Source of the DNA: Anaerolineaceae bacterium
Lineage (GTDB): Bacteria > Chloroflexota > Anaerolineae > Anaerolineales > Anaerolineaceae
Assembly: GCA_030653365.1 (NCBI GenBank)
Contig: JAURZL010000010.1
Location: 124,001 to 188,000, forward strand
Reading direction: 5' to 3'
Length of the DNA stretch: 64,000 nt
A program made the position numbers and the translations under genes. Of the stretch, positions 16,015 through 24,410 are shown piece by piece (positions within the stretch are counted from its first letter, which is position 1; every line of letters begins with the position of its first letter). The notes beneath the pieces were generated by a model. It did not search any database. It was not told where the DNA came from and saw only the letters and a program-made list of their open reading frames with translations.

Positions 16015-17760
16015 ATGTCTAGAAAATTATATTTACCAATCATGTTAGTAGTAATGTTCGCGATGTTGTTAGGTGCTTGTGCTCCTGCAGCAACCCCAAC
16101 AGCAGAACCCGTCGTAGAAGCTCCTGTTGTTGTTGAAGAGCCGACTACTGTTCCGGTAGTTGAAGAACCTGTTGTTGTCGTTGAAGCTCCTGATTTCCAG
16201 GCGATTTTTACAGAAATCATCGCCAATTATGGAAAAGATAAAGCATACGGCACGATGGCAGCTGACGCACTCAATACTGAATTGATCGAGAATTCCGATC
16301 TTTTTGTAATCGATGTGCGCGAAGCTTCCGAGTTAGAAGCTAACGGCCATATTCCTGGTGCAGTCAATATCCCCGTAAAAACCCTTGCAGATAACCCTGC
16401 TTTATTACCAGCAGATCTTGACACCCCAATCGTGGTTTATTGTAAAAGTGGAACTCGATCGACCTATGCCTGGACTATCTTAAGTGCATTAGGCTACACC
16501 AATGTTCGCAATATGTCAGCCGGTATGGATGGTTGGTTAGCAGCTCAATTACCATTTGAAGAAGGTCTTGCTCCCGCTGAAGAAATAAGCACCGCCATCA
16601 TCGAAAATGAAGCACTGTACATGGCTGTCAAAGATTTCGCCAATAATGCGCCTGAAGGTTGGGCAAACGTTACCAACGTCGATGTCAATGAGATGATGAT
16701 CAATGGTGAAGATTTCGTTCTGATTGATAATCGTCGACCGGATGAATTCGAAGCTGGTTACATTGACACGGCTGTCAGCATTCCTTTAGAGGAAATGATG
16801 TCACGCCTTGATGAAATCGATCCAAGCAAGAAAATCGTTGTATATTGCCGCAGTGGTATTCGAGGTTTGATTGGTGTGATCGCATTACGCATGAATGGAT
16901 ACGATAACGTATTCAACATGGCTGGTGGTTACCTTGGATGGCAAGCTGAAGAACTACCTGTTGTTGGTGCTGCTCCCGATTTCAAAGGGATCTTTGCTGG
17001 CATTATTGCCAACAATGGTCAGGATAAAGGCTATGGAACCATGCCTGCTGATGCACTCAATACGGAACTGATTGAGAATCCTGAACTCTTCGTGATTGAT
17101 GTGCGTGAACCTTCTGAATTGGAAGAGAATGGTCATATTCCTGGTGCAGTCAATATTCCTGTGAAAACCCTTGCGGATAACATGAATTTACTTCCTCAAG
17201 AACTTGATACCCCCATTGTTGTTTATTGCAAAAGTGGTACCCGCTCAACTTATGCCTGGACAATTCTACAAATGTTGGGTTACACCAATGTGCGTAACAT
17301 GTCAGCTGGTATGGATGGTTGGTTAGGTGCACAATTAGGTGCTGAAGAAGGTCTTGCTCCTGCTGAAGAAATCAGCACTGCCATCATTGCTGATGAAAAA
17401 CTCTACATGGCTGTAAAAGATTTCGCCAACAATGCTCCTGAAGGTTGGGCAACCACCAAAAACGTTGATGTGCAAGAAATGTTAATCAATGGCGATGAGT
17501 TCATCCTGGTTGATGTCCGACGTGCTGATGAATTCGCAGCTGGTTATATTGACCCTGCCGTGAATATTCCTTTGGAAGAACTGCTCACCCGAACAGGTGA
17601 AATCGATCCAACTGCTAAGGTTGTTGTTTACTGCAAGAGTGGTATCCGCAGCTTGATCGCTACCATCGCCCTTCGCCTGAACGGTTATGCCGATGCTCTC
17701 AGCATGAGTGGTGGTATCCTCGGCTGGGAAGGTGCTGATCTGCCAGTCGTTACACCATAA
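16015..17760 (+). CDS. Lipoprotein with four tandem rhodanese domains
   Basis: This 581-residue protein has a signal peptide and lipobox LGAC (cysteine at residue 22) and a Val/Pro/Glu-rich linker to about residue 56. Four rhodanese domains follow. Their active-site loops are CKSGTRS (C143), CRSGIRG (C278), CKSGTRS (C405) and CKSGIRS (C540), so all four persulfide cysteines are present. Domains 1-2 and 3-4 form a unit of about 261 residues repeated twice. Rhodaneses carry or transfer sulfane sulfur, and four on one surface lipoprotein could act as a persulfide relay or sulfur sink. It follows an eleven-haem cytochrome in the same orientation and ends in a strong bidirectional terminator. Confidence 0.92.
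   Translation: MSRKLYLPIMLVVMFAMLLGACAPAATPTAEPVVEAPVVVEEPTTVPVVEEPVVVVEAPDFQAIFTEIIANYGKDKAYGTMAADALNTELIENSDLFVIDVREASELEANGHIPGAVNIPVKTLADNPALLPADLDTPIVVYCKSGTRSTYAWTILSALGYTNVRNMSAGMDGWLAAQLPFEEGLAPAEEISTAIIENEALYMAVKDFANNAPEGWANVTNVDVNEMMINGEDFVLIDNRRPDEFEAGYIDTAVSIPLEEMMSRLDEIDPSKKIVVYCRSGIRGLIGVIALRMNGYDNVFNMAGGYLGWQAEELPVVGAAPDFKGIFAGIIANNGQDKGYGTMPADALNTELIENPELFVIDVREPSELEENGHIPGAVNIPVKTLADNMNLLPQELDTPIVVYCKSGTRSTYAWTILQMLGYTNVRNMSAGMDGWLGAQLGAEEGLAPAEEISTAIIADEKLYMAVKDFANNAPEGWATTKNVDVQEMLINGDEFILVDVRRADEFAAGYIDPAVNIPLEELLTRTGEIDPTAKVVVYCKSGIRSLIATIALRLNGYADALSMSGGILGWEGADLPVVTP
16186..17752 (+). repeat. Internal duplication of a two-rhodanese unit
   Basis: Residues about 58-318 and 319-579 are two copies of the same two-domain module. 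They share long identical phrases such as NGHIPGAVNIPVKTLADN and YTNVRNMSAGMDGWL, and near-identical DNA in parts. Within each copy the two rhodanese domains are more distant from each other, so an older domain duplication was followed by a later duplication of the pair, perhaps kept alike by gene conversion. Confidence 0.85.
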
Positions 17761-17778
17761 GTAAAATTTTCCCAAAAT

Positions 17779-17820
17779 ATAAAAGACCCGGTTCCAATTA
17801 CACTGAACCGGGTCTTTTAT
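17779..17820. terminator. Bidirectional intrinsic terminator
   Basis: A perfect 16-bp stem (ATAAAAGACCCGGTTC and its complement) encloses a 10-base loop, with A/T tracts at both ends so it can work in both directions. It ends the rhodanese operon on the plus strand. The last codons of the minus-strand DUF624 gene lie within its 3' arm. Confidence 0.85.
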
Positions 17821-18454
17821 ATACTTTACTGCTTTCTTCCTCCGGGACGATTCCCCGCCTTCCCAAATAAACTTGTAAACAATAAGTGGTAACAAACAAT
17901 CCCATACTCACCGACACCAAAAGGATCGGCAATATGATGATCGTACTCAATATATAAAACACAACCAAAAACATCGTTGTTAAAACGTATAATCCTGGTT
18001 TCTGATACAACAATTTAATCCCATTCAATAAGGCAATGCGCATTACAGGTTGTTCCTGTTCGACAACAAAAGGTAAAGTAAATGTCTGCAAGAATAGCCA
18101 GATCACCAACATCACCACATTGGCTGCTTGAATGAAAACACTAAGCGTATAACTTTCGACTGCAAAAAAGAGGATGTTATAAACAAAAATAATGGGCAAC
18201 AACAAACTGGGTAATAACCAACGCCAGCTACTGATAAAATAACGTTTAAAAGCTTCCAAGAATATTCCCCAGGAATAATTCGTCTCATCAATAACCATAA
18301 TTCTAATCGTGTATGCCAACGCCAAAGTGGAAGCAGGAATGGTTATTACGGGTAAGGAAAAAAGTAAACAGGTCAAATTAAGCAACATCAATCTCCCGAG
18401 TTGAAAAAACCCTTCTTTAATACCCCACCAAAGTGCCTGACTTGCATATTTCAT
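17798..18454 (-). CDS. DUF624 (YesL-like) integral membrane protein
   Basis: This 218-residue protein has about five to six membrane helices. The N-terminal region LNLTCLLFSLPVITIPASTLAL resembles the start of YesL/DUF624 proteins, which often occur beside carbohydrate ABC transporters. No such transporter is adjacent here. The final residues (KRPGSV) are encoded by one arm of the terminator at 17779-17820. It lies 62 bp downstream of the DnaE2-type polymerase gene in the same orientation. Function is unknown. Confidence 0.72.
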   Translation of the reverse strand: MKYASQALWWGIKEGFFQLGRLMLLNLTCLLFSLPVITIPASTLALAYTIRIMVIDETNYSWGIFLEAFKRYFISSWRWLLPSLLLPIIFVYNILFFAVESYTLSVFIQAANVVMLVIWLFLQTFTLPFVVEQEQPVMRIALLNGIKLLYQKPGLYVLTTMFLVVFYILSTIIILPILLVSVSMGLFVTTYCLQVYLGRRGIVPEEESSKVYKRPGSV

Positions 18455-18516
18455 TCATTCCTCCATAACTTGTTTATTGTACCGTTAAAGCCTTCAGCGA
18501 ATGTCTTCTATCCAAT

Positions 18517-21500
18517 CTACGGATTTTTGTTTCCTGATGGACTACATATTTTCACCTTCTCTGCACGCATCCATAAATCTCCCTCCTCCGGATTATGCTC
18601 CACCACTCCCCGAATCAGAAATGGACCTGAAGACCGTAATATCTGGCGATATTGATGATAAACCTGAGGAAAGAAAACTACTTCCATCATCCCTTCCAAA
18701 TCCTCAATCGATAAAAATAACATCAATTCCCCACGTGCTGTTCTGGCACGATGCGAGCTGAGCCGCAATCCAGCGATCACAACCGATTCACCAACATGGT
18801 AATTTGCATCCGCCGTTGAAATGGCACCTACGGCAGTGATCTGATCCCTGACAAGTTCTAATGGGTGAACATCGACACTAACGCCTAAAATCTGCTCCTG
18901 CGCCAAAGACCGTTCTGCAGAAGACCAATCTTCCGATGAATCATTCTGCCAGTTGAAAAGAGAGAATTGATCTTTTTTCCACGATCCGGTAGTGATGGAA
19001 TTCAACATGTCTGGGACATTGCCAAAGCCATCCAAACCACCGCATCTGATTAAATTCTCCACCTCTGTGCGACGAGGATTAACCCTGGAAAGAAAATCAT
19101 TTAGATTGCTAAATGGTCGTTCCTCCTTGATCCGTTTCTGAGTTTGATGGGTCAATCCGTGTACCTGATCCAATCCCATATAAAGAACTGCCTGACCTTG
19201 AGGATAGCGGACTGAAAACTGGTAGGAACTATGATTAATATGCGGAGGGTGTACGACCAGCCCCATTCTTCTGACCTCACTTAAGTAAACCCGTTGTGAA
19301 TAATACCCGCCACCATTCGCCAAAACGGACACCATAAATTCAGCTGGAAAATGTGTTTTGCACCAGGCTGCCTGCCAGGCTACCCTGGCATAAGAAGCGG
19401 CATGTGCTTTCGGAAAACCATATCCGGCAAATGCAGCCATCATATCCCAGATTCTTTCTGCTGTTTCCATCGGCACATTTCTGTTTTGGAACCCATCAAT
19501 AAAACGTGCCCTTAGTGTCTTCATTTGTTCGCCTGGATCAAAGTGCGACATCGCCCGACGCAGCAAATCTGCATCCACAAGTGATAACCCGCCAACTTCA
19601 TGTGCAATCCGTAACACCTGTTCCTGATATAGAATCACACCATAGGTTTCGGCTAACACTGGTTCCAGGATCGGATGAATGTGTTCCACTTTTTCAAGCT
19701 TTTTAAATCTTCGGATAAACGCATCACGCATTCCACCTCGTAATGGTCCAGGACGATAAAGTGCTAATGCCGCCATAATATCATTGGCGGTTTCTGCCTG
19801 AATTTCCCTCAATGTGGAACGCATGCCTGGTGATTCAATTTGAAAGCATCCAATCGTTTGCCCATTTCTGACCCGTTCAGTGGTGTCGGCATCTTCCAAT
19901 GGAATCTGTTCCAGAACCTGCATGGCATGCTGATATTCTGTTCTCCGCCAGGAGTAGATCATTTCTGCCACATCACCCAGAACTGAAAGGCCACGAATCC
20001 CCAAAAGGTCGATTTTTACCAGCCCGAAGGCTTCCACCCCTTCCAGATCAAATTGGGTGATTGTAAAATTCTTGGATGCTGACCCTGATAGCGGAACCCA
20101 ATCTGTGATCGGACCTGGTGCTACCAGAACGCCGCCTGGATGCATCGAAAGATGACGTGGTTGCTTTAATAATGCCTGCGCGTCCTTAAAAATTCTCTCA
20201 TGTCCCGGATAGGCTGATTTCAATCCGGCGAAAGGATTATCTTTTTCTTCGGCAGACGTTCTTTGAAAACCAAAATAAGGCAACTGGTTCACCCATTGAC
20301 GAATTTCTGTTGCGGATATACCGTATGCTTTGGCTACTTCACCCAATGCGGATCTAGGTCGGAAGCGATTAATCGTACCCACCATCGAGACCCTATCTGC
20401 GCCATACGTATCGAAAACATGTTGTATCACCACTTCCCGCCGTCTGGAACAAAGATCAGTATCTATATCCGGTGGAGAGGTTCGGGCAGGGTTTAAAAAT
20501 CGTTCAAAGAATAAATTCAAACCCAAAGGCTCCGGATTGGTTATCTCCAGACAATAGGCAACCAGTGAAGACGCTGCCGATCCGCGCGATGAAAATGGGA
20601 CACCTTTTTGGCGCGCAAAATTGAGCAACTCTTCAACAATTAGAAATATCGGCTCATAACCGCGTGCAGCGATGATTTCCAGCTCATGATCAAGCCTGGA
20701 TTGAATTTGTGCCGTAATCTGCTTATATCTTTTTTTTGCACCGGATTCGGCTTTTTCTCTCAATACTTGTGAAACCGTCTTTCCTGGAGGAATAGGGACT
20801 TCAGGGAAATGTACTTCCCCACTTGGAATTCGCCAATTACAAAGGGATGCAATGCGAACAGTATTTTGGATTGCTTCGGGAATCCAGTGAAAACGGTTGA
20901 ACATTTCTTGTTGAGTTGTAAAATATGAATTTTTAGGAGCTACATTTTCTGGTTTAATGTCGGAAATTCTACAATTTTCACGCATGGCGCTCAAAGTCTT
21001 TTGAAGCCCTGTTTGATCTAACGAAAGATAGTAAATCGACTGGGTTGCAACCATCGGGATTCCTGAATCCCGGGCAACATCGACCACCCGTCTTGCATGA
21101 ATCTCCTGATCCAGGGAATGTTGTTGGATTTCTACATAGAATCCATCTGTAAAAATATTACCCAGAATTTTCAACCATTCCTTAGCCAATGAAATCTGAG
21201 TAGTTTGAACGAAGAAGTCGAGGATCGAACGCTGTCCCCCACTCAAGGCGATTAACCCCTGATGGTGATTTTTTAAATCATCCAGGCGAAGAACACTTCT
21301 ATGTTCTCCACTTTCCTGCATCAACTTGCTGCTCAGGTTACAAAGATTTGACCAACCTTGCTGATTTTGAACCAGGAAAACCATCTCCCCGCGCTGGTCT
21401 TTCCATTCCACCTCGGCTGTTAATCCATAGATGGGTTGTAGTCCTGCATCCTGACAGGCTTGTGAAAATTCAACCACCCCACTCAGGCATCGATGATCGC

Positions 21501-21633
21501 ACATCGCCAGTACTGCCATTCCATTCTCTCTGGCAGCATTTACCAAATCGGAAGGAGAGATGAGTCCTTCCATAAAAGAAAAATAAGAATAGGCGTGCAG
21601 GTGGACAAATGCAGGGTGATCAATTGTATTCAT
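18517..21633 (-). CDS. dnaE2: Error-prone DNA polymerase III alpha subunit, DnaE2/ImuC type
   Basis: This 1038-residue C-family polymerase has an N-terminal PHP domain (FVHLHAYSYFSFMEG, MCDHRCLSG), palm-domain acidic motifs PDIDTDLCSRRR and TQFDLEGVEAFGLVKIDLLG, fingers, helix-hairpin-helix and an OB domain near the C-terminus (residues about 950-1010). The length fits DnaE2, shorter than replicative DnaE. DnaE2 works with ImuB in mutagenic lesion bypass, usually under SOS control, but imuA and imuB are not in this window. It is preceded 28 bp upstream by a cupin gene. No ribosome site is visible before the ATG, which sits against a TAGAAT-N4-ATTCTA palindrome. Confidence 0.88.
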   Translation of the reverse strand: MNTIDHPAFVHLHAYSYFSFMEGLISPSDLVNAARENGMAVLAMCDHRCLSGVVEFSQACQDAGLQPIYGLTAEVEWKDQRGEMVFLVQNQQGWSNLCNLSSKLMQESGEHRSVLRLDDLKNHHQGLIALSGGQRSILDFFVQTTQISLAKEWLKILGNIFTDGFYVEIQQHSLDQEIHARRVVDVARDSGIPMVATQSIYYLSLDQTGLQKTLSAMRENCRISDIKPENVAPKNSYFTTQQEMFNRFHWIPEAIQNTVRIASLCNWRIPSGEVHFPEVPIPPGKTVSQVLREKAESGAKKRYKQITAQIQSRLDHELEIIAARGYEPIFLIVEELLNFARQKGVPFSSRGSAASSLVAYCLEITNPEPLGLNLFFERFLNPARTSPPDIDTDLCSRRREVVIQHVFDTYGADRVSMVGTINRFRPRSALGEVAKAYGISATEIRQWVNQLPYFGFQRTSAEEKDNPFAGLKSAYPGHERIFKDAQALLKQPRHLSMHPGGVLVAPGPITDWVPLSGSASKNFTITQFDLEGVEAFGLVKIDLLGIRGLSVLGDVAEMIYSWRRTEYQHAMQVLEQIPLEDADTTERVRNGQTIGCFQIESPGMRSTLREIQAETANDIMAALALYRPGPLRGGMRDAFIRRFKKLEKVEHIHPILEPVLAETYGVILYQEQVLRIAHEVGGLSLVDADLLRRAMSHFDPGEQMKTLRARFIDGFQNRNVPMETAERIWDMMAAFAGYGFPKAHAASYARVAWQAAWCKTHFPAEFMVSVLANGGGYYSQRVYLSEVRRMGLVVHPPHINHSSYQFSVRYPQGQAVLYMGLDQVHGLTHQTQKRIKEERPFSNLNDFLSRVNPRRTEVENLIRCGGLDGFGNVPDMLNSITTGSWKKDQFSLFNWQNDSSEDWSSAERSLAQEQILGVSVDVHPLELVRDQITAVGAISTADANYHVGESVVIAGLRLSSHRARTARGELMLFLSIEDLEGMMEVVFFPQVYHQYRQILRSSGPFLIRGVVEHNPEEGDLWMRAEKVKICSPSGNKNP

Positions 21634-21648
21634 AGAATTAATATTCTA
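21633..21648. promoter_or_regulatory. Palindrome at the dnaE2 start, possible operator
   Basis: TAGAAT-N4-ATTCTA (6-bp arms, AT-rich centre) abuts the dnaE2 start codon. GAAT-N4-ATTC differs by one base per arm from the GAAC-N4-GTTC LexA box of Gram-positive bacteria. The minus-strand TAGAAT or the nearby TATGAT could also act as a -10 for a nearly leaderless transcript. The evidence is limited to symmetry and position. Confidence 0.3.
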
Positions 21649-21661
21649 TCATACCATTTAA

Positions 21662-21985
21662 TTATGGAGCCGGAGCAATCCCCATGAGAATCACCAGACG
21701 ATTCTGGCTTTGATTGGTCACTCCATGTGGAACGGAAGCTGGAGCCCAAACCACCATTCCAGCCGAAGCAACCTTTTCCTGCTCACCGACCACGAATAAA
21801 CCCTCTCCTTCAATGACAAAATAGAATTTGTCCTGATCTGTGTGATCATGAATCTTTTGAACCTGACCTGGCTCCAGACAATTCAGTCCCAACAGCAATC
21901 GATCAGAACGAAAAAGAGTGGCTTTGTAAAATTTTTCAGTATTGAAATTAACAGCATCCTTGTAATCCAAAAAATTATTGTCCAT
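21662..21985 (-). CDS. Single-domain cupin protein
   Basis: This 107-residue beta-barrel protein has cupin motif 1 HDHTDQDKFYFVIEGEG (the usual His, His, Glu metal ligands in H-D-H-x4-F-Y-F-V-I-E-G-E-G) and motif 2 with PHGVTN (second-motif His). Such small cupins bind a metal and act as sensors or isomerase/dioxygenase-like enzymes; no substrate can be inferred. GAGGAGAT precedes the ATG. It is the first gene of a minus-strand group with dnaE2. Confidence 0.82.
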   Translation of the reverse strand: MDNNFLDYKDAVNFNTEKFYKATLFRSDRLLLGLNCLEPGQVQKIHDHTDQDKFYFVIEGEGLFVVGEQEKVASAGMVVWAPASVPHGVTNQSQNRLVILMGIAPAP

Positions 21986-22292
21986 ATCTCCTCAAATTTT
22001 TCTGTGTGAAAATTTTTATTATTAAATAAGAAGTATTTTCTCTGATTATTTTATGATTATAGAGTATTTATCCTTCAATAGGTGATAAGGTTGAAGAACC
22101 TCGGCAATTACAACTCAATAATTCTGGAGTTAATATCATTGGTTTCTTGAATTCGCAACCTCTTATTTCAATCCTTAATTTTTCCAGCCGCAGTTGTATA
22201 ATTGCTTTATGAAGATCCATCTTCCATAAATATCACTGATTATTAAGGTGTTCATCTATCTTTTGATCATCATCACAATGAAGGAGACGCTT
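21986..22292. promoter_or_regulatory. Divergent regulatory region upstream of the ribokinase operon
   Basis: This 307-bp AT-rich region contains no gene. TATAAT at 22197-22202 is a likely -10 for the nucleoside operon; no strong -35 is at the right distance. A perfect AGGTT-N4-AACCT palindrome at 22088-22101 and a looser GGTT...AACC pair at 22141-22160 may be operators. TATAAT on the minus strand (22056-22061) may serve the cupin gene. Confidence 0.35.
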
Positions 22293-23231
22293 ATGAAGAA
22301 TAAAATCCTGGTGATTGGCAGCATCAATATTGACCTGGTGGTTTATGCCCAACGTCATCCCATCCCAGGAGAAACAATTCTGGGTGATCGCTTTAATACC
22401 TTTCCTGGTGGCAAAGGAGCCAATCAGGCAATTGCTGCAGCTCGTTTGGGTGGCAATGTTCAAATGGTTGGGCGGCTTGGAAAAGATACCTTTGGGCAGG
22501 CTCTTCTGGATAATTTAAGGAAGAACCAGGTAGATTCACAATCTGTTTTTCAGGTTGATGAACCTACTGGTACCGCATTGATCACGGTGGATGCAAAAGG
22601 ACAAAACACGATCATTGTTGTACCCGGGGCTAATGCTACTTTAACAAAAGCAGATATAGACCAATTGAAAGAAACGATTCGGGACACAAAGGTCTTGGTG
22701 CTCCAATTGGAAATCCCCCTGGATGTTGTCATTCATGCTATTAATATTGCGTATGAATTTAGCACCACGATTCTGCTGAACCCAGCACCAGCCGCACATA
22801 TTCCTATCGAAACATTACGAAAAGTCACTTACATCATCCCCAATGAAAGTGAACTGGCGCTTTTATCCGGTAAAGAAACAAATAGTTTCGTGGATTGCCG
22901 CCAGGCAGCCAATCAACTCTTCGCTTTGGGATGCAAACAAATCATTCTGACTCGAGGAGAACATGGCGCATATTATCTCAGCCCGGATCATCAGATTTTC
23001 GCACCTCCCTTCAAAGTAGCTGTTGTCGACACAACCGCAGCGGGTGATGCATTCATCGGTGAATTCGCTGTTGCATTAGCCGAGGATATGGATCTGCATA
23101 CAGCCTTGTTACGCGCCAGCGCTGCCGGGGCTTTAGCGGTAACCAAAGCTGGTGCTCAAACAAGCTTGCCATTAAAATCAGAAGTAGAGGCTTTTCTAAA
23201 AAAACATAAACAGGAGGTTAAATCTTTTTAA
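22293..23231 (+). CDS. rbsK: Ribokinase (PfkB family)
   Basis: This 312-residue sugar kinase phosphorylates D-ribose to ribose 5-phosphate. The N-terminal GSINIDLVV, the substrate motif FPGGKGANQAIAAARLG (PfkB signature 1) and the C-terminal DTTAAGDAFIGEFAVAL (signature 2 with the catalytic Asp in AAGDAF) are all intact. ATG 22293 is chosen because AAGGAG at 22281-22286 lies at ideal distance. The upstream in-frame ATG at 22248 has no ribosome site. It leads an operon with a nucleoside-type ABC importer and an ADP-ribosylglycohydrolase-like enzyme, so its ribose probably comes from imported nucleosides or ribosylated compounds. Confidence 0.9.
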   Translation: MKNKILVIGSINIDLVVYAQRHPIPGETILGDRFNTFPGGKGANQAIAAARLGGNVQMVGRLGKDTFGQALLDNLRKNQVDSQSVFQVDEPTGTALITVDAKGQNTIIVVPGANATLTKADIDQLKETIRDTKVLVLQLEIPLDVVIHAINIAYEFSTTILLNPAPAAHIPIETLRKVTYIIPNESELALLSGKETNSFVDCRQAANQLFALGCKQIILTRGEHGAYYLSPDHQIFAPPFKVAVVDTTAAGDAFIGEFAVALAEDMDLHTALLRASAAGALAVTKAGAQTSLPLKSEVEAFLKKHKQEVKSF

Positions 23232-23276
23232 TTTCTTCAAATAACGCCAACCAATTAAAAATCAAAAGGAGATGAA

Positions 23277-24293
23277 ATGAAAAATTTCGTATTTGTGATG
23301 ATTGTTGTTGTATTAATTGCCAGTCTGGTCGGGTGTGCCCCTGCCAGCCAAGGACCAGAATCAGAGAAGGTTGTATACCTTATTAATGGAGCTCTTGGAG
23401 ACCAATCATTTTATGATTCCGGACAATTGGGCATGGAAAAGATTAAAAGTGAATATGGGGTTGAGATCAGGACAATTGAGACCAATTTTGATGCCGGTCA
23501 ATATGAACCCGCTTTGCAGGCAGCTGTCGACTATGCTGATGTGATCTTTGTGATTTCTTACGGTTTTGAAGATCAACTAATGTCTTTCGCGGATAAATAT
23601 CCGGACAAAATATTTGTCAATTTAGATACAGTTGTTCAAAATGAAAAGAAATCCATAACATCCGTAGATTTCATCGAAGAAGAATCAGCTTATCTGGCTG
23701 GCGTCGTAGCCGGATTGACCACACTGGAAACAAGCCTGCCCGGTGTCAACCCGGAGAAACTAATCGGAGCCGTTGGTGGGGATGTCGATCCTGTGATTTC
23801 AGCGTTTGTTTTTGCATACACCAATGGAGCAAAATCAATCGATCCGGATATCCAGGTAGAAACCAAGTATCTCGGATCCTGGGATGATACAGCCAAAGGG
23901 AAACAGGCAGCCTTACAACTCTATGACATGGGTGCAGACGTGGTCTTCCAGATCGCCGCTGGTGCAGGTATTGGCGTATTACAGGCTGCCGGAGAACGCG
24001 GTTTATACGCGATTGGCGTAGACACCAATCAAAATGATATCGTCCCCGGACATGTCGTAGCCAGCGATATTAAAGATGTTGGCAAAGCAATCTATGAAGT
24101 CTTTAAAACCATTAAGGATGGAACTTACCAGCCAGGTGCAGTCCTTCAATACGGTCTTGCCTCCGGTGGTGTCGATATCGATATGACCGCACAGGAACAG
24201 GTTCTACCGCAAGCGATTCAGGATCAGGTCATGGCAGTGAGACAACAAATTATTGATGGAACGTTAAAGATCGAAATTTACACGGGTGAATAA
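23277..24293 (+). CDS. BMP-family nucleoside-binding lipoprotein
   Basis: This 338-residue substrate-binding lipoprotein has lipobox LVGC at about residue 19. The BMP/PnrA fold is shown by DQSFYDSGQLGMEKI, YGFEDQLMSFADKYPD, the EESAYLAGVVAG segment, the GAGIGVLQAA loop and IGVDTNQND. Characterised members (PnrA of Treponema, BmpA and CD-type nucleoside systems) bind purine nucleosides and feed ABC importers like the one encoded next. AAAAGGAGATG precedes the start. A 15-bp hairpin follows the stop codon and may raise the level of this component over the membrane parts. Confidence 0.88.
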   Translation: MKNFVFVMIVVVLIASLVGCAPASQGPESEKVVYLINGALGDQSFYDSGQLGMEKIKSEYGVEIRTIETNFDAGQYEPALQAAVDYADVIFVISYGFEDQLMSFADKYPDKIFVNLDTVVQNEKKSITSVDFIEEESAYLAGVVAGLTTLETSLPGVNPEKLIGAVGGDVDPVISAFVFAYTNGAKSIDPDIQVETKYLGSWDDTAKGKQAALQLYDMGADVVFQIAAGAGIGVLQAAGERGLYAIGVDTNQNDIVPGHVVASDIKDVGKAIYEVFKTIKDGTYQPGAVLQYGLASGGVDIDMTAQEQVLPQAIQDQVMAVRQQIIDGTLKIEIYTGE

Positions 24294-24308
24294 TCTACAT
24301 TAATTGCC

Positions 24309-24363
24309 TTTACCACCTTGCGAAAAAAATTCATTTATTCAGGACGACTCGCAAGGTGGTAAA
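24309..24363 (+). other. Intra-operon hairpin after the BMP gene
   Basis: TTTACCACCTTGCGA and its exact complement form a 15-bp stem with a 25-base loop between the binding-protein gene and the ATPase gene. The following bases are TTTCTT rather than a long T-run, so termination is probably partial at most. Such structures commonly protect the upstream mRNA or attenuate the downstream genes of ABC operons. Confidence 0.7.
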
Positions 24364-24410
24364 TTTCTTAATTGATACATATTGGGTCGATGATTAATGG
24401 GAGTGCATAG

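Noticed and set aside
16186-17752. Possible CRISPR or minisatellite because of repeated DNA
   Set aside because: The repeat is in frame, about 780 bp long and encodes whole protein domains.
22248-22292. Earlier start for ribokinase
   Set aside because: The extra 15 residues are hydrophobic and unrelated to the family, and AAGGAG is placed for ATG 22293.
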